Shown in pieces: positions 26,724 through 34,187 of a DNA stretch of 64,000 nucleotides (position 1 is the first letter of the stretch; every line of letters starts with the position of its first letter). Below the pieces are notes generated by a model that had not been told where the DNA came from, did not search any database, and was given only the letters and a program-made list of their open reading frames with translations. Both the position numbers and the translations under genes were made by a program. The DNA lies in the NCBI GenBank assembly GCA_045104975.1, contig JBGCCY010000129.1:1-64000 (forward strand), given 5' to 3'. The stretch is from CAJQQY01 sp045104975. Lineage in GTDB: Bacteria; Bacteroidota; Bacteroidia; Chitinophagales; Saprospiraceae.

Positions 26724-27212
26724 TTAAGCTTCTGTTCCTCCTTCCTCTTCTTCATGAATTGGAGTCAACATTGGCAAATCAATCAATTCTGCTTCCGCTT
26801 TATTTATACTTCCAAATCCCCAGAAACCACCTGAAGCCTTAGCAACATGCTTTGCAAAAGTGGTAAAGCTATGATACATTTCAGCTCCTAAATGATTAGT
26901 TAATTTCGCCAAAATCGGATTTAATTTTTCTAACCTAGCTGAAAGTTCTGCATTCCGTTCTGCAGTATCTTTTGGGACTATCTTTGCCCAACGAGCTAAT
27001 CTTTCATGATAATCCTTTCCTACATGATCATAAAAATCTTGCATAATCTCGCCGCCTGAGAAACTTCGAATTCTAGTGATTTTTTCTGATTGTTCCAATT
27101 CTGCATCATCGATATCACCGTCAGCTCCTGCAATTAATAAGGTAATTACTGGAATTGCGTCATATAACTCTTGTAATTCGTCTTCTGGTAAATTATTTAA
27201 TTGGTGTAACAT
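26724..27212 (-). CDS. TerB-like family protein
   Basis: 162 aa from ATG 27212. The longer ORF from 27281 would add 23 residues that overlap the promoter at 27259-27292, so the shorter start is preferred. The N-terminal half has the TerB helical pattern with the acidic segment LLIAGADGDIDDAELEQSEKI (about residues 22-42), like the metal-binding loop of tellurite-resistance TerB and DjlA. The rest is helical, ending in a short acidic tail. No signal peptide. TerB-like proteins are linked to stress or metal responses, but stand-alone members have no assigned role. Confidence 0.72.
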   Translation of the reverse strand: MLHQLNNLPEDELQELYDAIPVITLLIAGADGDIDDAELEQSEKITRIRSFSGGEIMQDFYDHVGKDYHERLARWAKIVPKDTAERNAELSARLEKLNPILAKLTNHLGAEMYHSFTTFAKHVAKASGGFWGFGSINKAEAELIDLPMLTPIHEEEEGGTEA

Positions 27213-27258
27213 TTTATAATGGTATATTTTATTAAAAATAAATGCTGATTTTAGAACG

Positions 27259-27292
27259 CAAATATAAGTAATAGACTCCAATTAAAGACAAA
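27259..27292 (-). promoter_or_regulatory. promoter of the TerB-like gene
   Basis: On the minus strand: TTTG (27292-27289), a 22-bp spacer, then TATATTTG (27266-27259), a perfect -7 box. The spacing is within the range known for Bacteroidota sigma-A promoters. This argues against the longer ORF start at 27281. Confidence 0.6.
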
Positions 27293-27324
27293 TTTTTGGT
27301 GGACTATTTTTCCTTGGAAGTTTC

Positions 27325-27361
27325 AAATTCAATTAGAAGAATCATTCTTCTAATTGAATTT
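27325..27361. repeat. perfect 18-bp inverted repeat in a divergent promoter region
   Basis: AAATTCAATTAGAAGAAT (27325-27342), one C, and its exact complement (27344-27361). It looks like a terminator but lies between two divergent genes, 33 bp upstream of the promoter at 27259-27292 and 55 bp before the next start codon. Confidence 0.8.
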
Positions 27362-27416
27362 TTAGGTTGATAAATAGTAAATTCGATTTTTTATACATCT
27401 ATACTAAAAATAAATT

Positions 27417-28646
27417 ATGAGCGATAAACGAGAATTCGATATCATATTTTGGGGAGCAAGTGGTTTTACTGGCAGATTAGTAGCTGAATATATGTTGAAA
27501 AAATATGGTGCAAATGGTACTGTAAAATGGGCAATGGGGGGACGAAATGCTGTAAAATTAGAAGGCATTCAAAAGGATTTGGGCGCGGAAGAAATTCCAC
27601 TAGTCATTGCTGATAGCAAAAAAAAGGATACACTCGAACGAATGGTGCAACGAACTAAAGTCATCTGTACAACCGTCGGGCCGTATGCTCAATATGGTTC
27701 ATCGCTGGTCGAAGCATGTGTCAAATATCAAACTGATTATTGCGACCTCACAGGCGAAGTTCAATGGATGCGGAAAATGATTGATCAACATCAAGATGCA
27801 GCTCAAGCCAATGGCACTCGAATTGTGCACACTTGTGGATTTGATTCTATTCCGTCAGATATGGGAGTTTATTTTTTGCAAAAAAAATCCAAAGAAATGA
27901 CGGGCGAATACTGCCAAGAAATCAAACTTCGAGTGAAAGCCATGAAAGGTGAAATGAGTGGAGGTACTTACGCAAGTTTGAGTAATGTACTCGTCGAAGC
28001 CGAAAAAGATAAATCAATTTATTCGACATTATTTAATCCGTATGGATTGAACCCAAAGGGAAAACAAAAAGGGAAAGATGGAGCAGATTTGAAAAGTGTA
28101 AAATATGATAAAGACTCAAAATCGTGGATTGCTCCTTTTATTATGTCTACGATCAATACTAGAGTCGTGCGACGAAGTCATGCATTGCAAGATTTTCCCT
28201 ACGGAAAAGATTTTCAATATGATGAAGCGATGATGACTGGTCCCGGAATTTCTGGGCGAGCAAAAGGAACAATGCTACTCATGGGGACAGGTTTGATGAT
28301 GACTGCGAAGCCTGATTCTTTTTTGAGAAATACGATGAATCGATTTTTACCAAAACCAGGAGAAGGACCATCGAAAGAAAAACGAGAAACTGGTTTTTAC
28401 AAAATGTTACTCTTTGGAAAATTAGCTAATGGAACGGTGATACAAGGAAGTGTGAAAGGTGATAGAGATCCTGGTTATGGTTCGACGAGCAAAATGTTGG
28501 CAGAAAGTGCGGTGTGTTTGGCTTTGGACAAAAACAAAACGCCAAAAGTGGCAGGGGTGTTGACGCCTTCAGTTGCACTTGGAGATGCATTGTTGGAACG
28601 GTTGGAATCGAATGCTGGATTGCAATTTAAAATTTATCGTTCTTAG
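27417..28646 (+). CDS. saccharopine dehydrogenase-like / trans-acting enoyl reductase family oxidoreductase
   Basis: 409 aa. The N-terminal Rossmann fold carries FWGASGFTGRLVAEY (about residues 10-24) with a GxxGxxG nucleotide-binding loop, then GPYAQYGSSLVEACV and YCDLTGEVQWMRKMI, signatures of the saccharopine dehydrogenase NADP-binding family and its enoyl-reductase relatives. HTCGFDSIPSDMG near residue 140 is also conserved there. The substrate is unknown; mycobacterial relatives act in lipid biosynthesis. It lacks a signal peptide and is probably membrane-peripheral or cytosolic. Monocistronic, followed after 2 bp by an 89-bp palindromic element. Confidence 0.87.
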   Translation: MSDKREFDIIFWGASGFTGRLVAEYMLKKYGANGTVKWAMGGRNAVKLEGIQKDLGAEEIPLVIADSKKKDTLERMVQRTKVICTTVGPYAQYGSSLVEACVKYQTDYCDLTGEVQWMRKMIDQHQDAAQANGTRIVHTCGFDSIPSDMGVYFLQKKSKEMTGEYCQEIKLRVKAMKGEMSGGTYASLSNVLVEAEKDKSIYSTLFNPYGLNPKGKQKGKDGADLKSVKYDKDSKSWIAPFIMSTINTRVVRRSHALQDFPYGKDFQYDEAMMTGPGISGRAKGTMLLMGTGLMMTAKPDSFLRNTMNRFLPKPGEGPSKEKRETGFYKMLLFGKLANGTVIQGSVKGDRDPGYGSTSKMLAESAVCLALDKNKTPKVAGVLTPSVALGDALLERLESNAGLQFKIYRS

Positions 28647-28648
28647 AA

Positions 28649-28737
28649 AATTCTCGTGGTTAAGTTAAAATGGAAATCAAAAACGACCAGCGGAACTGTT
28701 GATTTTAATTTTAGCTTGACTTAAGATCACGAGAATT
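28649..28737. repeat. 89-bp palindromic element with CGACCAGCGGAA core (copy 2)
   Basis: Outer arms AATTCTCGTG (28649-28658) and CACGAGAATT (28728-28737). Pairing continues inward through GTTAAGTTAAAAT against the TAGCTTGACTTAAG side with mismatches. The core matches the element at 13076-13118. It lies immediately after a stop codon and may terminate transcription. Confidence 0.7.
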
Positions 28738-28815
28738 GTCTAAGCACTAAATTTATCAAAAATAGTTAGGATGTATGGACCAACTTCAGTCCTGACTCCT
28801 TAAAAAAAGAAAAAT

Positions 28816-29298
28816 ATGAGAGAGAAAGATTACTTCCAAGATCACATGCCTGGCAACGTTTGCTTTGGCTGCGGAAGAAGCAACCATCAAGGATTGAAAA
28901 TAAGTAGTTATTGGGAAGGGGAGGAATCCGTTTGTGTTTGGGAGTCACAAGAAAAATATCAAGGGTGGAAAGGAATTTTGAATGGAGGAATTTTGGCAAC
29001 TTTGATTGATTGCCATACGATGTGTACTGCAATGGCTGCGACTTATCAAGCTGAAAATCGCTCAATGGAAAGTGAACCAATTTATCGATATGCGACTGGA
29101 ACTATTTCAGTAAAATATTTAAAACCAACTTCCAATACTAAACCGATAGAACTACGTGCAAAGGTCACAGAAATCAAAGGTAGAAAAGTAGTGATGTCCT
29201 GCATTGCAAAATCGGATGGTACAATTACTGCCGAGGCGGAAGTGATTGCGATTCGTGTTTTTGATAGCAGCAAGGATGAGGAAAGTGTTTTTGGATAG
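28816..29298 (+). CDS. PaaI-type hotdog thioesterase
   Basis: 160 aa, the usual size for a single hotdog domain. VCFGCGRSNHQGLKI at residues 15-29 and YQGWKGILNGGILATLIDCHTMCTA (about 50-75), with the helix-capping GG and the catalytic Asp region, mark the 4HBT/PaaI acyl-CoA thioesterase family. TGTISVKYLKPT is the following conserved strand. It is cytosolic and cleaves acyl-CoA or a related thioester; the specific acyl group is unknown. The N-terminal CxxC could bind metal, a feature common in this subfamily. A terminator (29470-29500) is shared with the convergent SRPBCC gene. Confidence 0.85.
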   Translation: MREKDYFQDHMPGNVCFGCGRSNHQGLKISSYWEGEESVCVWESQEKYQGWKGILNGGILATLIDCHTMCTAMAATYQAENRSMESEPIYRYATGTISVKYLKPTSNTKPIELRAKVTEIKGRKVVMSCIAKSDGTITAEAEVIAIRVFDSSKDEESVFG

Positions 29299-29469
29299 AA
29301 GTGAGGAATAACCAAGTATTGGATATTTAAATTTCTTTAAAAAAATCCAACTCCCGATGGAAATATCTGGAGAGGATTTTATTGAATTTTGGAGTTGTTT
29401 TATTACGAAGTTGTATTAAAATGTTTGTTTAATCTTGTGAGATTGGATATTTATAAATAGCAAAAAGAA

Positions 29470-29500
29470 AAGCCTTGTAAAATATTAATTTACAAGGCTT
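29470..29500. terminator. bidirectional terminator between thioesterase and SRPBCC genes
   Basis: AAGCCTTGTAAA (29470-29481), a 7-nt loop, and TTTACAAGGCTT (29489-29500). A-rich DNA lies on both outer sides, so the T-tract serves the minus-strand gene best. Confidence 0.8.
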
Positions 29501-29519
29501 AAAAAAAGTATATTTTATT

Positions 29520-30119
29520 TTATCCTTTTGTAGCATCTATTTCCATGACCGTATTTTCCATTTCGCTGACTTCCATTTTTGGCTGAGGAAAATAATCCGT
29601 AGTATTTTCTTCGATGACTTTTTTCAAATTTGCCATGATTTCCAAATCTGATTTTTGCATAGCTGATTTCATGATCGGCATTAATGATTTCATCAACATC
29701 CCTTTCCCCTTTGCGGTAGCATTTGACTGCATTATTGTTTTTCCATTTTTGGTAGAGAAATACATATCCAAAGTACTACTAACTATCGCTGCCTCAAATG
29801 CGAAACCCATATGTTCATTCTCTTTTCTAGCTGTAATGGTTTCAGTCATTTCCATAACCTCCGACCCTTCGGGAGCCATGACAATTTTGGTAACTGCTCC
29901 AACTTCTCCAGCTGTTCCACTAATCAATTCTGAACTCTCGAGACCCGTCAGCCAAAGATGAGTTTTAGACTCATCATTCATCACAGCCCAAGCTTCTTTT
30001 ACAGGTTTATTAATTTCGAGTTCGCTGCCATAATTGATTGATGGTTTGAAAACACCAATTAAAATAAAACCAACAAAGAGTATAGCAATTAATACGAGTA
30101 GATACTTTAAGGTTTTCAT
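29520..30119 (-). CDS. membrane-anchored SRPBCC (START-like) family protein
   Basis: 199 aa. One N-terminal hydrophobic helix (residues 5-25) with no obvious cleavage site is followed by a SRPBCC/START-like domain: YGSELEINKPVKEAWAVMND opens the helix-grip fold, and ALIGNED strands such as MEMTETITARKENEHMGF and a long C-terminal helix complete it. Such domains bind hydrophobic ligands in a deep pocket. The ligand here is unknown. It sits 89 bp downstream of the DoxX-like gene on the same strand and might be co-transcribed. Confidence 0.8.
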   Translation of the reverse strand: MKTLKYLLVLIAILFVGFILIGVFKPSINYGSELEINKPVKEAWAVMNDESKTHLWLTGLESSELISGTAGEVGAVTKIVMAPEGSEVMEMTETITARKENEHMGFAFEAAIVSSTLDMYFSTKNGKTIMQSNATAKGKGMLMKSLMPIMKSAMQKSDLEIMANLKKVIEENTTDYFPQPKMEVSEMENTVMEIDATKG

Positions 30120-30208
30120 ATTATTTCGTTTTGATTATTGGATGATAAAATATCGAATCAAATATGAAACAAAAAGTTTATAAAATTAAAAAATACAATC
30201 AAAAAGTT

Positions 30209-30583
30209 TTAAAAAAGAGATTTGTCAACATACCAATATGCCCAAGCAAGCAGGACTAATTGCAAAGGAAGCCGCAACCAAAGAAACCATGATTTGATTT
30301 TCATACCTGCTCCTTTTGAAGTCAACATATAAACATTGGCGGGGAAAACAGCAATCAATAATAAGATGATTCCAATAGCCGCTGCCGATCGAGTTTGAGG
30401 AATAAGTAAACCAATTCCACCTGCGATTTCAGCTACCCCAACAATGGTATTAATTGGTTTTTTCCAAGGTTGTAAAAAAGGAGGGGTGATTTTATGAAAA
30501 AACCATGCTTTTTTGAAATGTGAGTATCCAGCATAGATGTAAAAAAATGCCATTGGAAAAAGTAATATTTCTTTGATTGTCAT
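30209..30583 (-). CDS. DoxX-family small membrane protein
   Basis: A 124-aa protein with four hydrophobic helices and the DoxX pattern: FPMAFFYIYAGYSHF at the N-terminus, NTIVGVAEIAGGIGLLIPQTRSAAAIGII in the middle and the FPANVYM loop near residue 86. DoxX-like proteins are inner-membrane proteins linked to quinone or thiol redox chemistry, but many paralogues lack a known role. It is the first gene of a probable pair with the SRPBCC gene. The start is an ATG, without a clear promoter box. Confidence 0.82.
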   Translation of the reverse strand: MTIKEILLFPMAFFYIYAGYSHFKKAWFFHKITPPFLQPWKKPINTIVGVAEIAGGIGLLIPQTRSAAAIGIILLLIAVFPANVYMLTSKGAGMKIKSWFLWLRLPLQLVLLAWAYWYVDKSLF

Positions 30584-30797
30584 AAGTTGATTTTTTTGAA
30601 AAATAAGACCATAAATGATTTTCTAAAAATGAAAAGTAGAGAAGTATCTTTAAAAAACCCTTAAATTGAGTTAACTTTTTCAAAAAAAAAAAATAAAAAT
30701 AAAACTTACCTCAAACCAGTTTTATAATCAGGAAGTTGCTTGTTTAAATTAACAATCCATTTTTTAATAACTTCCATAAAAACAAATAACATTTTCG

Positions 30798-32180
30798 ATG
30801 AAAAAAATATACTTATTTTTTCTTTTGTTGGTGAGTTCAACTTTTCTTTTGGCGCAAGATGATGAGGCAGATAAAAATCTTGTTTATGATGATGCGGTCT
30901 ATGTAGATTATATCAAGACAGTTAATCTTCATTCTCCAGGATTAGTGATGGGGAGTCCGATTATTCAATTGGGAAGTGGAGCATTGACATTATCATTTGA
31001 TGATTTGAAAGGAGAAGCGGTAGATTATATCTACTCTGTGGTGCATTGCAATGCAGATTGGACGCCTTCTAATCTGACGGAGTTAGAATTCATGGATGGA
31101 TTTAATGAAGAGCGAATAGAATATGTTGAATTTTCCATTAATACTTTGGTTAACTATACTCACTACCGATTGGATTTTCCAAATGAAAATATCCGATTTA
31201 CGAAGTCAGGAAATTACTTATTGAAAGTATATGATAATGAAGATGATAAATTTTTGGTTTTGACGAGACGATTTATGGTAGTCGAACCAAGGTTCACGAT
31301 TTCAAGTGGTCTAGCATTTAACTCTTCTATTGTAAAAAAAGCAAGAACTCACCAAGAGATTGATTTTGTTATTCGGCACAAAGGATTTACAATCAACAAC
31401 CCCAGGAAAGAAGTTAAGGTAGTTGTAATGCAAAATGGGAGATGGGATAATGCGATTACCGATATTCCTCCTCAGTATATTAGAAAAGAACAATTGACGT
31501 ATGAATTTTTGGATAAAATAGTTTTCCCCGCAGGGAAAGAGTTCAGATTCTTGGACATTAGGTCATTACAATATGATGGTGGTGGCGTAAGAGGAATAGA
31601 AGAATATCAAGATGGGTATGATGTAACCTTGTTAATGGATCAAGTACGTAGTGATGAATTATATCATAATCGAATAGATATCAATGGTGGATTTGTCATT
31701 GGGAATCTTGAAAATTCTCAAGGGAGTAATGTTTCATTTTTTGATGGAGAATCATCGGAGGATCGTGCTGCAAAATTAGAATTCGTTCGCCAAGAATTAA
31801 TGGGAAATAGAGAGTCTGATAATATCAGAAGTGATTATGCGAATGTATTATTTTCGATAAAAAGTAATGAGCCATTTTATGATAAGGATGTCTATCTTTT
31901 TGGTGCGATGACTGATTGGCAGATAAAAGAAGAATTCAAAATGACTCATCAACCTGCGGTGAATGCTTATGTAGCAGACGTTCTTTTAAAGCAAGGTTTT
32001 TATAATTATGCCTATGCAACTGTCGCTAAGAGAGGAGATAAAACGCCAAATTTGGGTGAGTTAGAAGGGAACTGGTATGAAACAGAAAATCAATATTCGA
32101 TCTTAGTCTATTATCGTCAATTTGGAGGAAGGTATGATCGACTAATGGGAACACTTAATATCAATTCCATCAGGCGATAA
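30798..32180 (+). CDS. type IX secretion system plug protein (DUF5103)
   Basis: 460 aa. Signal peptide 1-19 (ends LLAQ), then the DUF5103 pattern: NLHSPGLVMGSPIIQLGSGALTLSFDDLKG, YSVVHCNADWTPSNL, EFMDGFNEERI, and a C-terminal Ig-like module with DVYLFGAMTDWQ. The Flavobacterium homologue was seen in structures of the SprA translocon as the plug that seals its periplasmic side when no PorV-cargo complex is bound. The assignment comes from family resemblance; the location is periplasmic. Not in an operon with other T9SS genes, but the PorP operon and a T9SS-sorted cargo are in this window. It is followed by a terminator at 32268-32308. Confidence 0.9.
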   Translation: MKKIYLFFLLLVSSTFLLAQDDEADKNLVYDDAVYVDYIKTVNLHSPGLVMGSPIIQLGSGALTLSFDDLKGEAVDYIYSVVHCNADWTPSNLTELEFMDGFNEERIEYVEFSINTLVNYTHYRLDFPNENIRFTKSGNYLLKVYDNEDDKFLVLTRRFMVVEPRFTISSGLAFNSSIVKKARTHQEIDFVIRHKGFTINNPRKEVKVVVMQNGRWDNAITDIPPQYIRKEQLTYEFLDKIVFPAGKEFRFLDIRSLQYDGGGVRGIEEYQDGYDVTLLMDQVRSDELYHNRIDINGGFVIGNLENSQGSNVSFFDGESSEDRAAKLEFVRQELMGNRESDNIRSDYANVLFSIKSNEPFYDKDVYLFGAMTDWQIKEEFKMTHQPAVNAYVADVLLKQGFYNYAYATVAKRGDKTPNLGELEGNWYETENQYSILVYYRQFGGRYDRLMGTLNINSIRR

Positions 32181-32225
32181 AATTTTATGACTCAACATTG
32201 TAGGTACCTTCTCTAAATCAAATTT

Positions 32226-32255
32226 CATACATCACATAATTATGTTGAAAGATTT
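32226..32255 (-). pseudogene. duplicated fragment of the gamma-carbonic anhydrase 3' end
   Basis: CATACATCACATAATTAT followed directly by GTTGAAAGATTTC copies 32403-32420 and 32441-32454 of the gene below, with one mismatch per block and about 20 nt deleted between them. Same orientation, about 150 bp downstream. It appears to be a decayed copy of that gene's end. Confidence 0.6.
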
Positions 32256-32267
32256 CATACATCCAAA

Positions 32268-32308
32268 AAAATTGGGGAACTATTTGTAAAAAATAATTCC
32301 CCAATTTT
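32268..32308. terminator. bidirectional terminator after the plug gene
   Basis: AAAATTGGGGAA (32268-32279) and TTCCCCAATTTT (32297-32308) form a perfect 12-bp stem around an AT-rich loop. Confidence 0.8.
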
Positions 32309-32327
32309 CATTTGAGCTACAATCATT

Positions 32328-32391
32328 AAATCAATGAAAGTAACTATACAATTGAAAGGAAACCCAAAACTCCCCTTTAGGGGTCGGGGGT
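32328..32391. repeat. dispersed repeat ending CTCCCCTTTAGGGG (long copy A)
   Basis: ATCAATGAAAGTA, a spacer, AAACCCAAAACTCCCC, then the palindromic CCCCTTTAGGGG and TCGGGGGT. The same order of words recurs at 35709-35773. The stop codon of the carbonic anhydrase-like gene (32377-32379) lies inside the GC-rich core. Confidence 0.75.
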
Positions 32392-32898
32392 AAACCAACT
32401 CGCATACATCACATAGTTATCCGCGATCCTTCCGATATAATGTTGAAAGGTTTCGGGAGTCAATGCTTTCACTTTTTTAGCAGGAACACCTGCGTAAATA
32501 AATCCAGATTCCAAATGCGCTTTTTCCAAAACGACAGCACCTGCTGCAATCAAAACATTAGATTCTACTACCGCATCATCCATGACAATTGCGCCCATTC
32601 CGATTAAAACATTATCGGCAACTTGGCAACCATGCACAATCGCATTGTGTCCAACGGAAACATTATTTCCCAAAATCGTTTTCGTTTTTTGATAGGTGCA
32701 ATGAATCACCGCGCCATCTTGAATGTTTACTTTGTTGCCAATCACGATGCTATTGACATCTCCTCGGAGAACTGCATTAAACCAAATGCTGCAATCGTCA
32801 CCTGTGATTACATCGCCAACAATCGTTGCATTTTCTGCGATAAAACAATTTTTACCAAAAGTGGGAGAGATTCCTTTTACTGGTTTTATTAAAGCCAT
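32377..32898 (-). CDS. gamma-class carbonic anhydrase family protein (left-handed beta-helix)
   Basis: 173 aa, typical length. Hexapeptide repeats (ATIVGDVITGDDCSIWF, NKVNIQDGAVIHC, NNVSVGHNAIVHGC) build a left-handed beta-helix. Putative zinc ligands are His66, His84 and His89, the last two five apart as in Cam, so a metal-binding trimer is expected. YrdA/PaaY-like members often show weak or no carbonic anhydrase activity. The final FTPDP and stop are encoded by a dispersed GC-rich repeat, so the native C-terminus has probably been altered; a fragment of the gene's 3' end is duplicated downstream at 32226-32255. Probably monocistronic. Confidence 0.88.
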   Translation of the reverse strand: MALIKPVKGISPTFGKNCFIAENATIVGDVITGDDCSIWFNAVLRGDVNSIVIGNKVNIQDGAVIHCTYQKTKTILGNNVSVGHNAIVHGCQVADNVLIGMGAIVMDDAVVESNVLIAAGAVVLEKAHLESGFIYAGVPAKKVKALTPETFQHYIGRIADNYVMYASWFTPDP

Positions 32899-32990
32899 AA
32901 TTTGAATTTATAATTAATTTTATTTTTATGAAGTTGCTTTTTCTAAAAAGACCTAAATTAGATTATATTTTATAAAACAAGAATTTAAAG

Positions 32991-33950
32991 TTGGAAAAAA
33001 TAATGGAAGACTTTCAAAAAGAACTCAATAAAGTACTGAACAAATATCAAGATTTTGAGCGCATCCAAAAGCACTTGAAAAATTTGGATACTCAACTGAA
33101 AAGTGGTTATCGAGAATTGGATAAGTTTGAAAAAATTTTGGAAAAACATGGACAAGATGTAAAGCAATTGGAACGCTTGAGTCTCAAAGGTCTTTTTCAT
33201 AAAGTGCTCGGGAGTAAAAAAGAACAACTCGACAAAGAACGCCAAGAATATCTGCAAGCTGCGCTAAAACGAAATGGACATAAAAAGTCATTGGAACTGC
33301 TGGAATATGAAAAAGGGGTACTGGAAGAAAAATTAAAAAAATTGCAAGACATTCCTGCTCAAGCAGAGATGATGATTCAAAAAAGAGAAAATGATTTGAT
33401 GCGAAGTGGGACTCCTGTGGGGATGCGAATATTGACTATTTCCAAACAGATTGATTCAAGTCGACATTTAAAAAGAGAAATCAAAGAGGCATTGGATGCA
33501 GGAAAAGATGTGATTGTAATTTTGGCAGAGATGGAAAATTATTTACGGAATGCAAGAAATTGGGGAAATTGGGATATGATGGGAGGACGAGGAATGACGA
33601 CTTATGTAAAACATTCCAACATCGATCGCGCTCGTGCTCGATTGCATAAAGCACAACATTTGTTGAATCGTTTTGAAACTGAATTACGAGATGTCTACAA
33701 TCCTCGTCAGTTGAATCTTTCTTTGAATTTAGATTCGTTCACTCGATTTATCGATATCTTTTTTGATAATTTAATTTCTGATTGGGTCGTGCAACAACGT
33801 ATCCGAAATGCTTTGTCCAATATTGTTTCGGTCAAAGATCGAGCAAGTCGGTTGATTGGAACTTTGGAAATGGATGACAAAGATTTGGTTGCAAAAATGA
33901 AGCAATTGGAGAAAGAGAAGAAGCAATTGGTGCTGAATTTTAAAGGATGA
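32991..33950 (+). CDS. coiled-coil protein of unknown function
   Basis: I do not recognise this 319-aa protein. It has no signal peptide or TM helix. Residues about 1-130 are a long, highly charged helical region (heptad-like KHLKNLDTQLKSGYRELDKFEKILEK). A short glycine-rich break, NWGNWDMMGGRGMTTYVKHS (about 185-204), is followed by more helices and a charged C-terminus. The start given is a TTG; an ATG four codons later (33003) is equally possible. It may be a cytoskeletal or stress-related helical protein, but nothing in the neighbourhood assigns a role. A 135-bp repeat begins at its stop codon. Confidence 0.7.
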   Translation: MEKIMEDFQKELNKVLNKYQDFERIQKHLKNLDTQLKSGYRELDKFEKILEKHGQDVKQLERLSLKGLFHKVLGSKKEQLDKERQEYLQAALKRNGHKKSLELLEYEKGVLEEKLKKLQDIPAQAEMMIQKRENDLMRSGTPVGMRILTISKQIDSSRHLKREIKEALDAGKDVIVILAEMENYLRNARNWGNWDMMGGRGMTTYVKHSNIDRARARLHKAQHLLNRFETELRDVYNPRQLNLSLNLDSFTRFIDIFFDNLISDWVVQQRIRNALSNIVSVKDRASRLIGTLEMDDKDLVAKMKQLEKEKKQLVLNFKG

Positions 33951-34084
33951 AAAAGGAGTCAGGAGTCAGACGCTTTGTGTTCTTCTCGTTTTTTTGAAAA
34001 ACTAAAATCAAATATTGGGAAATACAAAAAGCCCCTGACTCCTACCGAGAGCGCAGCGATCAACCTGAATCCTGACTCCTTTTT
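33950..34084. repeat. 135-bp element with GGAGTCAGG inverted termini
   Basis: The left terminus AAAAAGGAGTCAGGAGTCAG (33950-33969) and the complement of the right terminus (34065-34084) differ at one base. Inside is another CCCCTGACTCCT and a GC-rich CGAGAGCGCAGCGATC word. A partial copy, CTTCAGTCCTGACTCCTTA, occurs near 28786-28804. No ORF of substance. Confidence 0.75.
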
Positions 34085-34187
34085 AAAAATTAACGAAACA
34101 ATAACCAAACTTCCATACAAAAAGCATCCATTTGGAATATTTTTCGTTCTAAGAAAAAGTAAACTTCAAATCTAAATTATTCAAATA

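Noticed and set aside
32623..32905. Plus-strand ORFs opposite the gamma-carbonic anhydrase gene
   Set aside because: Antisense shadows of the hexapeptide-repeat gene; the minus-strand product is clear.
33975..34175. 66-aa ORF downstream of the coiled-coil gene
   Set aside because: Mostly contained in the GGAGTCAGG inverted-repeat element, with repeat-derived residues and no recognisable feature.
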